The notes under the pieces were generated by a model. It had not been told where the DNA came from and searched no databases. It was given only the letters and a program-made list of their open reading frames with translations. Shown here piece after piece: positions 47,801-61,532 of a stretch of 64,000 nt of DNA. The position numbers were made by a program, and so were the translations under genes. The stretch lies in NCBI GenBank assembly GCA_022453515.1, contig JAJNNY010000024.1, positions 62,001 to 126,000 on the forward strand, in the 5' to 3' direction. Within the stretch, counting starts at the first letter, position 1, and every line of letters starts with the position of its first letter. The stretch is from Astrocystis sublimbata (lineage: Eukaryota > Ascomycota > Sordariomycetes > Xylariales > Xylariaceae).

Positions 47801-49337
47801 ATGGCGAAAACTCGTTACGAGTTCGGCGGACCGTAGGTTTAATGCCCTTGTAACTGGGTGCACATCGGCTGACCATGTTTAGGCTTGGTGCCGCAGGTAT
47901 CGTGTTCGGGCTTCCAGTATTGCTGTACACGTTTGCATTTGCCTGCAATGATATCTCCGGTTGCCCTGCACCGTCGCTGCTCCATCCGAAGAGCTTTAAC
48001 CTAGAAACATTCAAGGCTGAAGTCGGCTGGCCTGGTTTCGGCGGCCTTCATAGCTGGGAGGTAACTGGCGTCACGTTACTATACCACCTCTTCAGCTTGG
48101 TTTTATGGAGGATCCTGCCGGCACAAGAGGTGCTCGGCACCAAGTTGGTACAGCACAACCGCCCGTTGAAATATCGCATGAATTGTCAGTACTCCACACT
48201 TTCATGTTGGGGCGCCATTAATTGACCAGTCTAGCTTTCTCCGCTACTCTCGTGCAATTCGCAATCTGCGCTGTTGGGACATATCTCAAGGGCGCTGACT
48301 TTGTTGTCTGGACTTACATTACGGACAATTATGTGCAGATGTTGACAGCTAACATTCTCATCGCCACCGTGCAAGCCATCGGGGTTTACATCATGAGCTT
48401 CAGCGTCGATACCGATTACCCCAACAAGGACATGCGTGAACTCGCAGCTGGCGGCCACACTGGGAACCTCATCTACGATTTCTACATTGGCCGTGAATTG
48501 AACCCTCGTATTACGCTGCCGTTCTTTGGCGAGATTGACCTGAAGACTTTCAACGAGATGCGCCAGGGTCTTACCGGATGGATTCTCCTGGACTTAGCCT
48601 TTATTGCCAAACAATACCGGACTTATGGCTATGTCTCCGACAGCATCGTTCTCGTTACTGCTTTCCAGGCCTTCTATGTGCTCGATGGGCAATATCTGGA
48701 GGAGGGCATCATGACGATGATGGACATTACCACCGATGGGTTCGGCTATATGTTGTCTTTTGGCGACCTCGCGTGGGTTCCGTTCTTGTACTCGACTCAA
48801 GCCCGGTACCTCTCCACCTACCCAGTTCAGCTCGGATGGACGGGTGCTCTTGCTACTTTTTCCGTGTGTGTTACTGGACTATACATCTTCCGAGCTGCCA
48901 ATTCTCAGAAGAGTCTTTTCCGTAGCAACCCAAACGATCCGAAAGTTGCCAACCTGTCATACCTTCAGACGAAGAGAGGCACCAGGCTTCTCACTGCTGG
49001 CTGGTGGGGCAAGTCTCGTCACATCAACTACTTCGGAGACTGGCTGCAAGCATCCCCTTTCAGTCTACCCACTGGTATCGCCGGCTACACAATTCTGTCT
49101 GCCGGCAGCTCCATTGCGACTGCTCATGCCGCCAAGATGCTCGACGGTCGTGTCGTTGTACAGGACGAGGCTAAGGGTTGGGGCATTCTGTTCACGTACT
49201 TCTACGTTCTGTACTTCGCGGTCCTTCTCATTCATCGGGAAGGCAGAGATGATGTTGCTTGTGCGAAGAAGTACGGCGACGATTGGGTGGCATATAAGAA
49301 GAAGGTCAAGTACCATATTCTGCCTTACGTTTACTAG
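47801..49337 (+). CDS. ERG24: Delta(14)-sterol reductase (Erg24)
   Basis: Reduces the C14-C15 double bond after lanosterol 14-demethylation in ergosterol synthesis, in the ER membrane, with NADPH; target of morpholine fungicides. Exons 47801-47832, 47883-48184 and 48235-49337 join to 478 residues. Both introns are 50 nt. The start MAKTRYEFGGP-LGA matches the EFGG pattern of Erg24 N-termini. Several hydrophobic segments follow. The sterol reductase signature GNLIYDFYIGRELNPR is at 188-203. The C-terminal signature (HREGRDDVACAKKYGDDW, starting at His445) ends in YHILPYVY. The alternative, Erg4 C24(28) reductase, is less likely because of the N-terminus and the Erg24-like GRELNPR context. Confidence 0.93.
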
Positions 49338-50690
49338 AGCGTACATGAAATACTTGGCAGGTCTGGACGATGCTGCTCATTCTGACACCCTCCGATGGCG
49401 AGACCAATTGTACGAGGAATGCGGGGGTTGGAATTAAGGGGTTTGGGGAAACTGGGGCCAACATCAGGCTCAATGTCTACGCGTTCTGGTAACCATTAAT
49501 GAGCAACGCTGTTGACTCCATGTCGCACCACCAGGGGCACTGTTGGAAACTGTTTTTCATAACAGTGCGAGTCTTATTGCAATCTCAGCCCTATACCGCA
49601 AATCGTGAATCATGTTCGTTATCACGTCCGATTTTGAGCTTAACTATCACACTGGAGTAAAATCACAAAATACAAGCAGACATTTCTTTGGTCAACCAAT
49701 TGCAAAATCTGACTAGAGGCAACTAGGTTCTACTCAAGGGTGCATTTGCTAATCACGATTCATATATACTAGATATTAGACGAGTGATATTGCAAAGTCG
49801 CAAGCCGATAAGTTGCCCAACACTTCAGTATATTGAAAAGAAAATCAGCCTTATCCGAACGTGGCAGGCTTGATGAACATGAGCAACGCTGACCATCTTG
49901 TGCAGAACTGGTCGACGCACACTACCGGACTCCTCTGGAGAGAGCAGGCAGCAATTTTGGCCACAAATGGGTTTCGCGCCAGTATGCCTCGTCCATCGCA
50001 TTATCAGATCATAAAACTGATTAATAAATTAGCTATGATTGAGAAGGCGGCGGGAATAGCGCTTGATTTCGACCCAATGATTAAGACATAATTTGGACTT
50101 CCAATTGAAAGCGAGGCTCTCAGTGTAGCCAGACCCGACAACAAGTCTGTTAATTACCCTCAGGTCGTAGACTCCTGCTCTAGAAAGATCGGAATGGAGT
50201 CATCACCATTGTAAGTACCTAGGGTGCCTCAAGAATGCTATCTCCGGGCTACTGATGTTGTTTCACTAGTTATTAGCTCCCTATAAAGACTAAACTTCTC
50301 GTATCATCATTACATGCATACATAAAAGGGATTTACAAAGTACATCATAAACCCAGACTAGCAGTCTGTGTCTAAGTAGCTATTTATTTCCGCCAAGCCG
50401 GCAGATGCAGCTCTGCGTAGCTGCAGTAGTCTTTGGGGTTTGAGAAACCACTTAGAGGCCAGCATTATGCTATTCGATTGCAGTCTACTATATGGGGACT
50501 CAGTCAGACTCACTATTTTTCATACTGCACGTTCAGCTATCGATTGCAGGACTACGGAAATTAGCCGCAAGTGAGGACGCGAAGGATCTCTCTGAGAGTC
50601 GTATAAGTAATTACAGATGCATGGGACGCAATAGAATAACTGTAGGGTAACCCAGCGAGCACTCATCGCCACTCTAAACATCGAGGAGCA
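49338..50690. other. AT-richer spacer with a decayed open frame
   Basis: About 1.35 kb. 49861-50215 holds a protein-like frame broken by one TAA (see findings). The rest shows nothing recognisable. Confidence 0.45.
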
Positions 50691-50707
50691 GTAGTCAGTA
50701 AGCGAAA

Positions 50708-52612
50708 TTGAAGGTTCTGTTTGCGGCTTCGCTGGTGCTCGCCGCAGTTATTGCCTCGTCGACGGTCAAAGATGATGGCAATGACACCGTCATAGCCGCT
50801 CGGGCGACCAGTTGCTGGTATGTTGCATGGACTACAGGGGACCTTCGCGTGGTTATGCACCCGATCGCGACAACGACTACAATTATCCTGTTTATATGGC
50901 TGTGACTCCAGGCGATGGTGCCGGCATTCAGCGTGCTATCAATGTAGGTACCAATGGGGCAAAGGGACATTCGAAATGTCGTCTCGGCCAAGGATAAGTC
51001 GCTAATTTCTGTTGCTTGCTTCGGTCATAGTTTGAGAGGAAAGCTTAATTTGTTGTAAGGTAGGTATTTTGCATTTTACCGGGCACATATTCAATAAGAA
51101 ATACTATACGAACAAACGTTTATAAACCTAATAGTGTTCCTTTACTGTCTAGGCTCTTTCAAATCCAGTGTGCGAGGAATGCATGGGATGCACACCGCGT
51201 GGCAACTGCTAATTTGACATGGTAGACGGACATTATGCTCATGGGTGGTGGTACAAATGTGTATTTCATGAAAACCGACGAGACACGGAACTCATCATAT
51301 CTCACAGCCACCAATCATCACAGCGGCTCGTGGGATCTTCTGCGACCAGATTCTTCTTTCTGGCGAAGTTCGTCAGTCAACGACGACGTGGTATTATCTA
51401 ACAAACGGCCACAGGCCAAGATCCAGTCACTGAGGAATAATTGCCTTTTGCTGTCAGTCTCAAAAACTTAATCCTCGACACTTAAAGCATTGCAGGGGGT
51501 GAGCAGACCCGAAAGACTCGATTACTTTTCCTGTTCGCTGATACATGATAGGCAATGCATCTACTGCCCTTCACTGGGGTGTAGCCCAAGTAACACAGTT
51601 ACAAAACATCAATATCACCATGGCTTTCTCCAGCAACGACAATGGACACACAGGCATTCCTTGGGCAAGGCTCTACTCTTGGCCTGGCAGATGTGAGAGT
51701 CGAGCGCGGTCAGGTAAGTAATGCCCAATGTCCATGTCCCTTCCTGTTCATGACACCAGAAACTAAGCACAGATCTATAGAGAATGGTATATATCACCAT
51801 GGCCACCAGCAAGCATTATACAAGTCTATTTACTTCTACAAGAACAAGGGGCGAGGATCAGCATTGTTTCTCCTCCTTCAACACTTGCAAAACGGGTGTT
51901 CCGAATACAGGTGGCGATCCGTGGATCGCGTTGGTGAATGTCGTATCTCAGAACTCCGGCGTTACTTTTATCACTACAGGTTACCCTTCATTCTTGATTG
52001 GAAGCTTCAATAATGAAACTACAACTTCCGATGTTGCGCAAGGACTGTCAGGACTATCCCCGGTTCTCAGAAAACCCACGTTGATACATTAACCTATGCA
52101 AATGCGATGAATCGAGACGCAATCTATGGAGCAACGACAAGTACTAATACTAGTCAACTCGCACTGAACGCCAAGTCTCCCGTGTTGCCAGCGCCGAACT
52201 ATGCGTCTAACCCCATCAGCAATTTTATCAATATCAAGGATCCGAATCAGAACGGAGGCCACACTATCCTGAGCAATAATACAAAAGACGAATCTAGCGT
52301 TTTAAATCAGGTCCTTCAACTTACCATAAGCAACAACAAGATCGCATATTTCCCGTTTGGCAAGTACCGAGCTGACGACACTTTTTTTTAATTCCGAAAG
52401 GCTCACGCATTGTTGGCGAGGCATGGGCGATAACCACTGGCAATGGCCCTAACTTCAAGGACGGACTTGGATAACCCACGTTCCGTGGTCTCCGTTGGCA
52501 AGGCCGGCGACGTTGGAATAGCCCTGATCCAGGATATGCGATTCGATGTCAGCCATGTTCTTCCGGGTGCCATCATCGTCCAATTTAACATGACCAAGCA
52601 AGTCAACTAAGC
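50708..52612 (+). pseudogene. Wrecked GH55-type exo-beta-1,3-glucanase gene
   Basis: Pieces of one secreted parallel-beta-helix glucanase occur in the right order but in different frames. They are: a signal peptide without ATG (TTG at 50708, then KVLFAASLVLAAVIAS); YNYPVYMAVTPGDGAG near 50875; ALHWGVAQVTQLQNINITMA near 51561; STLGLADVRVERGQ near 51670; HHGHQQALYKSIYFYKN near 51795; TFITTGYPSFLIG near 51965; NFINIKDPNQNGGHT near 52220; IAYFPFGKYR near 52341; IPKGSRIVGEAWA after a T-run frameshift at 52383; and VVSVGKAGDVG near 52480. At least four frame changes and the lost start make a functional product very unlikely. GH55 enzymes release glucose from laminarin-type glucan; intact members are about 750-900 residues. 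Assignment rests on my knowledge of family sequence patterns. Sequence beyond 52612 may hold more remains. Confidence 0.75.
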
Positions 52613-55600
52613 CAAAAATGGCGCTCAATCAAATTTCTCCAACTTGCTTTGCTTGTGGTTAACGCTACTAGCTGGTGGATTCAAGTTTCTAATACCTCGC
52701 AGTATTAGATATCATAGAGGTTCAACCATTATAGTACGCCACGACAGCGATATACGAGGCTGATACCGTTAGCCCAGTTGATATTGCCAGGATCGATTTT
52801 AATAAGCAATTAACGGGTAGTTCATTGTACTTGAATGATGCGTCGCTAATTCGGAAGACATCGAAGCTGTTCTAAAGTAAGTCGGATGCATTTAGCAGCC
52901 AAAAGACTTTCTGCGAGACCATCTTTAGGATCCACCCCCAAGTGAAATCACTCACGATTGGGTAATTAGGGACCGACTATGGATAACTGTTTACTAACAA
53001 CCCAAGTGTCTTTATATACCGGCTGCTAATCGGTATGGCGTAGATACACTGGATCGGTGGTGATACTACAGAGCCGACCAGACCCAGAGATACCGGTGTA
53101 ATTAGTAGGCATCTAGGAATACAGTTACTGGTAATACGATTGATGATTGATCTTGCGCCATGATAGTAGAGCCACTGGCTTCGCTTGTTATTGCTATTGT
53201 TGTAGTTGTAGTTGTGGTTGGTGGGAACAATGTGGTTCATAGTGTAGGAATCACTGTCACGGGTCGAAGTCAAAGTTCGTGCGTTCGTGAGGGAGAGCTT
53301 CCACCCAGACATGGTGGAAGTAAGCCCGACTTAAGTACCTAGGAATTCACTCATGACATTGAATTAGTCCCGAGTCACCTAAGAGCCCCGAGTCCACCCA
53401 GGACCCCATGGTGATATTACTCATAGTGATCTTGTTGGGCTACTTGGTCAGGTGCAGGACCGAGGAGTTATCAGACACCCATGACTTCGATACAAACACC
53501 ATCTACTACACACCCAACGATGCCACCGGGAATGGACCGCAAATCATCTGGAGGTGTTATACAGCCAGCGGCACTCGTGGCGCGCCCGCTGTCAAGTGCT
53601 TTTGCACCAGAGTGAAGGGATATAGCAGTAGCCACGTAGCCAAGTAGAATAGTAGGGGTCGGGGGTCAATTCTATTGATTCTTGGGCTCTCTAATTCAGT
53701 GGGAGTCGCCCAGTCCTTATATGCACAGATCTCGTAGCTCAAACAGCCCTCTATTACAAGGGAGCCCTGGGTCATGGTGTGGCTCATGCTACCTTGGCAC
53801 CTGACACCCACACTCACTAAGGCTTGCGTTGATAGCAAGAATGAATGCACGGCAGCATTACTCGGTATACATTCATTCACGTCCTCTGCGTATGTCGAGA
53901 AGGTCTGGAACTGGGTCGCAGATCAATTAGTACATTTGAGTGCTTGAGTCAGCAAATTCAGCGAATTCTCTACTCTTCAACGCTGCATGATCACCTATGC
54001 GTGCGCTTGATACATGCGATTCATGAGTAAAAGGTTTCACAAAAATGTCAGAATCCAACTCTTGTTCTCGTCATAGGCAAACGTCTCCGGTTTCTGGGTT
54101 GCCGATATGAATAAATGGGGTGACTCGGACTTTTCATGGTTGGTAAGTGAAAGAAGTAGTTTCCTGGGCTTCCATTTCCATACCTTAGCCTTCTTGTGCT
54201 GCATAATCAATTGAAGTATATGGACTAGGACTTGATTATTCGAACTATCATATCACGATACACATAGTAGTGGAGGCGACACTCGACGTCGTATGAAATC
54301 TGCCAATGGGGCTCTAAAACCTAAAACTACGTGTTGGCTAGCTAGAGGGTTTCTTGGCGACACCATGGGGCGACACCAGGGGATGACGATGCTAACAAGT
54401 TACGCGGCAATAGATACCATGCACCGGATTGAGAAGACACCGTCGAATCTTCAAGCGTTTGGACTTATAAAGTAAACTCCAGGGCGGTTGCCACTTGTAG
54501 CCCAAGAATGACGCAGTGCTGACTGCCTTGACGTTTTGTAGCGCTCCAAAGATATGTACGCGATGCTACGCCTCGCTAATAGCAATACTATCGTGTCACA
54601 ACCCAGATTTGCGAGATCACAGCGATGTCGGTTGTTATACGCCGTAACGTGGGGCTGTCGATGTATAAGCGGCATGCAAAGCCGAATGTTTTGGATATAT
54701 TGAACCTCTCGGGTGATTGCCATAGAGGACGATGGTGATCTTATAGAACACCTAGACGTTTCAATTACATGACGGTTGGATCCTATGAGCTGTTGGTGGC
54801 TGGGAACATCTTGCCCCGTGTTAATTCCACTCGTGCCAACATGTGCGTAATTTGGAGCCGTTCAATTTGATATTCCGCCATCGATGCGCGATTTGAAAAC
54901 CTGTATGAACTCTTGGCGATGCTTTGTTTGTCCCTCGACACAACAGTTGATATCAATTGCGAGAAAAATATCAATAGATAAGACGTTCGCCAGGTGAGTC
55001 ACTTTGCGTCACTTAAATAAAGAGGCGGCTGTCGATCTTTGCCTCGGCGTCAACAGCCGCGTCAAAGCAGTGAGCACATGGCCAAATTCCCGGCTATTTC
55101 CTTGTTCCCGGTACACAGGCCGGTTGCCGAGCATGCCGACTTTGTTCAACTGCTGTCTTGGCTTACACGCGCCGCTCATCCGGAGCCGGCGCCGCTATCC
55201 AGCCGTAAGTAAGACCCCTGTCTCGCGAGATTGGGGCGAGATGCAACAAACGTGCCACGCATCTTCCAGCCTCGACCAGCTCGACAGGGGACGCCATTCC
55301 GCTGAAGGTATCCGTCTAGCTGGAGTAGACCCCCCCATGTGGCGAAGATTGAATAACCACACTCCACCAAGGCCTCGTTCCAAGATTGAAACACGGTTGT
55401 TTTCAACCTACTATAGCTTGATCGTATAAAGCTCAGACATAGCAAGATTAAACATGCATGTACAAGATCAACAAAGGGCCGGTCACGTTTCACCTGGCCA
55501 AAAAATGAAGCCTGTAGCCCCTATTGGTTGGTATTCGTAGGTAGGCGTAGGGCATATGATTTTAGAATTCGCAATAATAGACCAAGCGACCAACCAACAG

Positions 55601-57261
55601 ACGCGAACTCGGCGGACCCTGCTCCTTGTCGTCTCCATAGCCACAGTTCTCTCTCCCCACGCTCATGCCATGTGACGGGCAAAAAGCTCAGATTCAAAAC
55701 GGCATTAGCAAGGGCTCGGGCAGTAGCCTTGACGCCAAACCTCCGTAGTGCAGAGCAGACATGAGTCTGCAATTACGGCAACTGCAATCGGCATTGGATC
55801 GTGTGCCCGTAGTTGATTTTTTCTAGTCGAGATTCAGCCATCGTGGTCCAGCGCAAAGTGTTCCGTGATCTAGCCCAGAGTAGAAAAATAGTGTTGTTGC
55901 TGCGCCGTAGCGGCAATCTAGAACTCTCAGGACATCCACCTCGCGCGCCAGAACGCTCGCTGCAGGGCGTCGAAGTGGGTTTTCATCGTCGCTCGGGTTG
56001 CCTTACACGGACTGGCCCGAAGGAACGGGCCCTCCCCCGCAACTTTTCTTCCCCGCAGCAGACTCCGTCGCATTTCGCCAGATCAGCGGCTGGGGAACTT
56101 TAACTGGAGTAGGTGAAGATCTCCGGCTCTCTCGTGCAAATCCGATCGCGGTCCAGTCTTATGTGGGAACAACACGTGGTGGTTCGAGGTGGTTCCGTCT
56201 TTAGTTCGTCGATATGGCTGCATAGTAGATGATGCTACCTACAGCAGATCTACTTGGGTCTTTTCTTTCTCGTCGTCGCGGACTATTCTCATCAACGGTG
56301 CTACCGTCGTCTGTAGTCTGCCGTCTGCCGTCACCGCAAACGATCAATCGATCAATCACGGGCCATGACTCGCTAGAAAACGGGAACCAAAACAGGGGCC
56401 GCTCATGCCCCTTACCACATTGGCTCAGCCATGTGAGCCATAACCGCACAACTGCCGTTCCTAGTAAGGTGTTGTTCACCTGGCCGTCCAATGCCGTGCA
56501 AGATCACGGGCACCAAATCCGAGATAGACATGGTGCTGCGCCGAACCCGCGCGCCATTGCTCTCTGACCCCCCCGCCGAGGCTCTCGAAGAGTCGGGTTG
56601 GTCACGCCAGGCTTGGTATACCCTGTCGTCGCATCTCTAGTATTATACCGTTGGACCTCTGTGAGCATCGCATGCGTTCGACTGCTTCACCACGACCAAT
56701 CTCACAAGCCAAACATGGGCTCTGCAGAACAAGTGCCCATAGACTATAATCAGCGCTATCTGCAGTCTAAGAAAATGGTTGCCACTAGTCGTAGTAGTAT
56801 CTGGCGAGGGGCGAGATTATCATGTAAAAAGAAGGAAGAAACTCCCCGGCCCACCACCCTGAATATGGTATATGGTGGGTCTGATAAGTCTTCCATTCTG
56901 TTTGTGCCACGGCCTCGTCTGGGATCCTCCGTTACAGCTCCTTGCTCATTAGCGTGTGTGCAATGTTGTGCTGTAGGTTGGGGTTGTATCGCAGATCCCC
57001 AGCGTCTGTCTGGCGAGTTTCTTATGCGCATTCTCTGTCGGTGAGAAAGTTGATAAGAACCTGGTCTCCCCGCAGCTTTTCTGACATTCGACTTTCTACA
57101 TCCGGCTCACCTTCATCTGTAGATGCTGATCACTCGCTTAGATCTCATCTCACTTGTCTGACTTACCTCTCTGGCTTCTCATCCTTTTCTTTGGCAGTGT
57201 CCTGGTGCCAATCTGAGGGGATATTGGACTTGATCACGCTTTCACAGGCCAACTTCACAAA
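52613..57261. other. Gene-poor accessory stretch and transporter promoter
   Basis: About 4.6 kb without a supportable gene. A short open frame at 53408-53647 (hydrophobic start, three Cys near its end) could be debris or a small secreted protein, without support. The last 500 bases before 57262 are pyrimidine-rich and probably the transporter promoter and leader. Confidence 0.5.
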
Positions 57262-59391
57262 ATGGCGCCACCTACCTACATGGGCCTCAGCGGCAAGTCG
57301 CTGTCTACAGCGCTGTCGGCAATCTGCACCACAGGCTTCTTGCTGTTTGGCTATGACCAAGGAGTTATGTCTGGAATTTTAACTGCTCCTGCATTTGCGG
57401 ATGTGTTTGAAGAGACCAGGAACAACAGCACCATCCAAGGAGTCGTGACCTCCATCTACGATCTCGGGTGTCTTTTTGGCGCAATATTTGTCCTCACCGT
57501 CGGTGATCAGCTCGGCCGACGACGAGCCATGATTATCGGTGGGATTGTCATGATCATTGGCACCCTTATTCAAATCACTTCTTATCCCGGCCACTCGCCT
57601 CTGGCCCAATTTATCATCGGGCGTATAGTCACTGGTATTGGTAACGGCATGAACACGTCGACTATCCCGACGTATCAAGGTGCGGATTTACATCCCCATG
57701 GCATTGACACAGCAAGACGCTAACGATACTATTAAAGCTGAATGCAGTAAAACATCGAACCGTGGTCTCCTTATCTGCATCCAGGGTGGCACCATTGCTT
57801 TCGGTACTTTAATAGCTTACTGGTTAGAGTACGGTGCTAGCTATGGCCCACCAGACGTTGTCTGGCGCTTCCCGATCGCCTTCCAGATTCTATTCGGCGT
57901 CATCCTCTCTAGCGCGATGTATTGGCTGCCGGAGAGTCCCAGGTGGTTGCTCACACATGACCGACTCGAAGAGGCTACCAAGGTCATCGCGGCTATTCGA
58001 GGATACGACGAGGACAGCGAAGAGACTGTCACCGAGCGTGCCATCATTCTCGACTCGATCAATGCTTCAGGTGTTTCTGGCGGGAAGAGCACACCTTACA
58101 AGGCTCTCTTCACAAACGGCAAGACCCAACATTTCCGCAGAATGCTTCTGGGTGCTTCCAGTCAGTTCATGCAACAGGTGAGTCTTCATTCATCGCCCCA
58201 TGATTTGCCTATCGTTAGTTGTTATAGTGCGGTAGGAGCTATGCTGACCTCGCCAGGTTGGTGGCTGCAATGCTGTTATCTACTTCTTCCCGATTCTCTG
58301 CGAGACGTTCATCACCCCGGGAGACCGTAGGTTCATCCTTCCAATTATCTTTTAGATTACGGTTTTGTTCAAGTCTAAACATTTATTTTTGAATATTTTA
58401 GATAATATGGCTCTGCTCTTGGGTGGGGTCAACGCCATTGTCTATGCAATCTTCGGTAAGCACACCCGGAACAAGAGGTTGTTCTGCTCGGGATTACTGA
58501 CATGCGTATAGCTACTGTATCATGGTTCCTGATCGAGCGTGTTGGTCGTCGTAAACTGTTCCTGTGGGGAACAGTTGGTCAGTTCTTGTCGATGGTACTT
58601 GCCTTCGCATCCCTTATCCCCGGCACCAGATCTGCTGCTATCGGCACCTGTGTTGCGCTCTTCACGTATATCGCGAGTTTTGGTGCCACATGGCTGCCAC
58701 TTCCTTGGCTGTGAGTCCTAGCCCGAATCCTCCTCTGTTGGCGCTTCATTGTGTATCCGCAGACCCGCATTGGGCACTCTTTGAATGAGGACTAACATGC
58801 CACCAAGATACCCCGCCGAGATCAATCCGATTATGACGAGAGCAAAGGCGAACGCTGTCTCTACTTGCACCAACTGGCTCTTTAACTTCTTCAGTGAGTA
58901 TCCCCCTTGTCCACTGTTTCAGCGTCTTTTGTGCATACACTTGTGTGTACAGTCGGTTTAGAATACGGCTAACTATCTACATAGTTGTGTTGATTACTCC
59001 TGTGCTGGTTACCAAGATTGGCTGGGGAACGTTCCTCTTCTTCGCGGTTCTTAACGCCACCTTCATTCCCGTGATCTACTTCTTCTACCCCGAGACGGCG
59101 CGCAGGTCAGTTACTGGAATCCTTTATCTCCATGTTGACCGTACCACGTACTAATGCTGAAGACATAGGAGTTTGGAGGAGATTGACATCATCTTCGCCA
59201 AGGGTAACGTTGAGAAAATCTCATACGTCAAAGCCGCAAAGGAGCTGCCACTGCTCACCGATGAGGAAGTTGAGCAAGAAGCACTGAGACTCGGCCTCAT
59301 TGACACTGCTGCTCGAGGTGCGATGAAAGTTGCGGCTCAGCACAGGGAAAAAGACGGCGTGCCCGTCCACGAGACTGTCGAGAGGGTTTAG
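57262..59391 (+). CDS. MFS sugar transporter (sugar porter family)
   Basis: Eight exons, 57262-57679, 57738-58177, 58257-58326, 58402-58455, 58512-58710, 58808-58893, 58985-59105 and 59169-59391, join to 536 residues, a typical length for a 12-helix fungal hexose transporter. Sugar-porter marks are present: FGYDQGVMSG at 29-38, GDQLGRRRA at 81-89, PESPRW at 204-209, QQVGGCNAVIYFFP at the exon 2/3 junction, FLIERVGRRKL after the sixth intron-flanked loop, PWLYPAEINP, and PETARR at 458-463. The Asp in FGYDQG is usual for fungal members. The C-terminal tail (470-536) is charged and cytosolic. It should import a mono- or disaccharide by proton symport at the plasma membrane; the substrate cannot be told from sequence. 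All introns are 56-97 nt and all joins keep frame. Confidence 0.92.
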
Positions 59392-61021
59392 AGTCGCGGG
59401 CATCAGGAGCTGCTCGGCTCAGCAGATGCTTTGCCTAACCCTACAGTTAGGGATTGATGTAAGAGGCTAACAGTGCTATGAACATTAGACATAGATTACA
59501 TTGGACAACGGTTACATGTTCAGTAGCAGCATCTTTGGACATGGAGCTATATCCTGCGCGTGGAAATGGTCCCACTTCCCTAATAGTTTTATCTACGACG
59601 TACTATACCACACGAGGCTATTTAACCAATACTATCCATGTATCAGATCATGCACATCCATGGCTGAATAAGTGTATAACAATAAGCATTCGCATCCATG
59701 ATGATCTCCTTGCGTTGCGGATTAGCAAACTGCTACAGTGTATGGAAATCATGCGAAATATCTGCAATTGCACAAAGTAAGCCACCTATTTTACCATTTA
59801 TTTCTCAAACAATGACCATCACCCTCAGCGCGCTCAGAACTTGACAAAGTCTAGCATAATTGATACCTACAAACTACAATGTGTTTCAGTGTTACATGGT
59901 AGGTTCAAAGAAAAGTAGGCAAATGTATTGAAGTTTAAATCAGATAAAGCTGATAAGTCACTAAATTTTTGTATTCCGGGATTACGTCGTTATTTATCTT
60001 GATATAAAGGCGTCGAACATGCAGTCAAGCATACAACAATGAATTGGGTCCTCTGACAATCTGAGGAGGCGCACATATAGTATCCTGCATATAGTCCGTT
60101 CCAGCCCTATGGCGCTGGCCATTCTCTTGGATTAGTAGCCCAAGATAAGACAGGTGAGGTGCTGTTGCAAGGGTAAATGCTACACTGTCATACCAGGGGG
60201 CTGTCGTAAGATATCAGCTCTGGCCCCAGCCCGGACCAGCCTAGTGATGTTTTTAAAAACTTTTTGCAACAACGGGTATCATCTATGAGACTGTCGGATC
60301 TCAATAGATATACTTGGTACAATGGCTGCTGAGAGATGCCTCATACCACATGACGTTGGGCAGAACTGCAGAGTTACACATGCACCGACGACATGCGTTG
60401 ATGCTCCAAAGTTACCATGAACATCCACTTTGACTGCGTGTCTTTTCTTTTGGCTAGGAAAACTAATTTTATGCAATCCTCTCACCATTTCGAGATACCA
60501 AGCCTAGGTATGTAAGCTGCAGGTTTTCGATTGAGGGATGTCAAATCTGCATCCCAAGTACGTTTTTTTACAAGTGTAAGCCAATAGGCTGGCTATGTGA
60601 TCAATGTCACCGCCGAGGCCTGACAGAATAACAAGCGAGCCAATCGAATACCATTATACTTGGAACCTGCTCATCAAACAACAAAACCAATCGGTAAACA
60701 TGTAGAACTAGATACCGTGCTTTTCCGATAACGCCACATTCCCCGTCTACTAGAGCCGAAACGAGTAGCTCTTGCGAAAGTATCAAGTACAGTTTGTGTT
60801 GACACATGGCTTGGGAATCGTGCAGCAACCTGTCGGCTCTAGCATGTCTACAAAATCCCACGCAGTAACTAGGTTCTTCCTGCCTTCAGATGGCTTGACT
60901 TTGTTTCATGACTTTTCAAATAGTCATCCGTATTCTACTGGGGCTAGAAACACCCGCCCAGATGGCAGCTGATCCTGTATGATGAATCTGAAGCCCTGTC
61001 AAACACGGCCGCCCAACCACA
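59392..61021. other. Intergenic region between transporter and transposon relic
   Basis: About 1.6 kb. 3' UTR, then moderately AT-rich sequence. No convincing frame or repeat was seen. Confidence 0.5.
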
Positions 61022-61023
61022 TA

Positions 61024-61080
61024 AGCAAGACCTACCCCTCGCGGGCCACAAGTATTTTAGACCCACTATAAAGCTTGATT
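61024..61080. repeat. Left terminal inverted repeat of the AT-rich element
   Basis: Fifteen terminal bases match the right end perfectly; further inward GGGCCACAAGTATTT and GACCCACTATA are shared. The inner limit is approximate. Confidence 0.85.
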
Positions 61081-61532
61081 TATTTAAAAGCCACTAGTAG
61101 GGCTACAAGTCTAGGGCTAATAGTAACATATTATTTAAAGGTTGACCTTTTATTTTAAAATTAAAAATAAATACTTTTATTAAGTTTTTAATTTAATATT
61201 AATTTTTAAAGAAAAGGAAAGTTTATTTAATTCTAATATTATATTACTTATAATAAAGTGGGTATAATAGCTAAAAATAGAATACTTTTAAAACTAAATG
61301 CATATTATTATTAAGTTATTATAAATAGTTTTAAACTATAAAAAACATCTTTTTTAAATTTATACCGCTTGTTTTAAAGCTTTTTATACTAAAACTTTAT
61401 GTCACTATGTATTTTTCTATATAATTTATATGGTAGAGTACATACTATATAAAATTTCCAGGATTGCCTTATATAAAGAAATTTATTGTGGGATCCACGC
61501 TAAGCCTAGGTAGGCCAGTCTTGGAATCTAGG

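Noticed and set aside
45611..49337. Oxidoreductase and Erg24 as part of a secondary-metabolite cluster
   Set aside because: No synthase, tailoring P450 or cluster regulator is present; Erg24 is a housekeeping enzyme and the two genes are only divergent neighbours.
53408..53647. Small secreted-protein candidate
   Set aside because: The N-terminus is hydrophobic but the cysteine pattern and composition are weak, and the region is full of gene debris.
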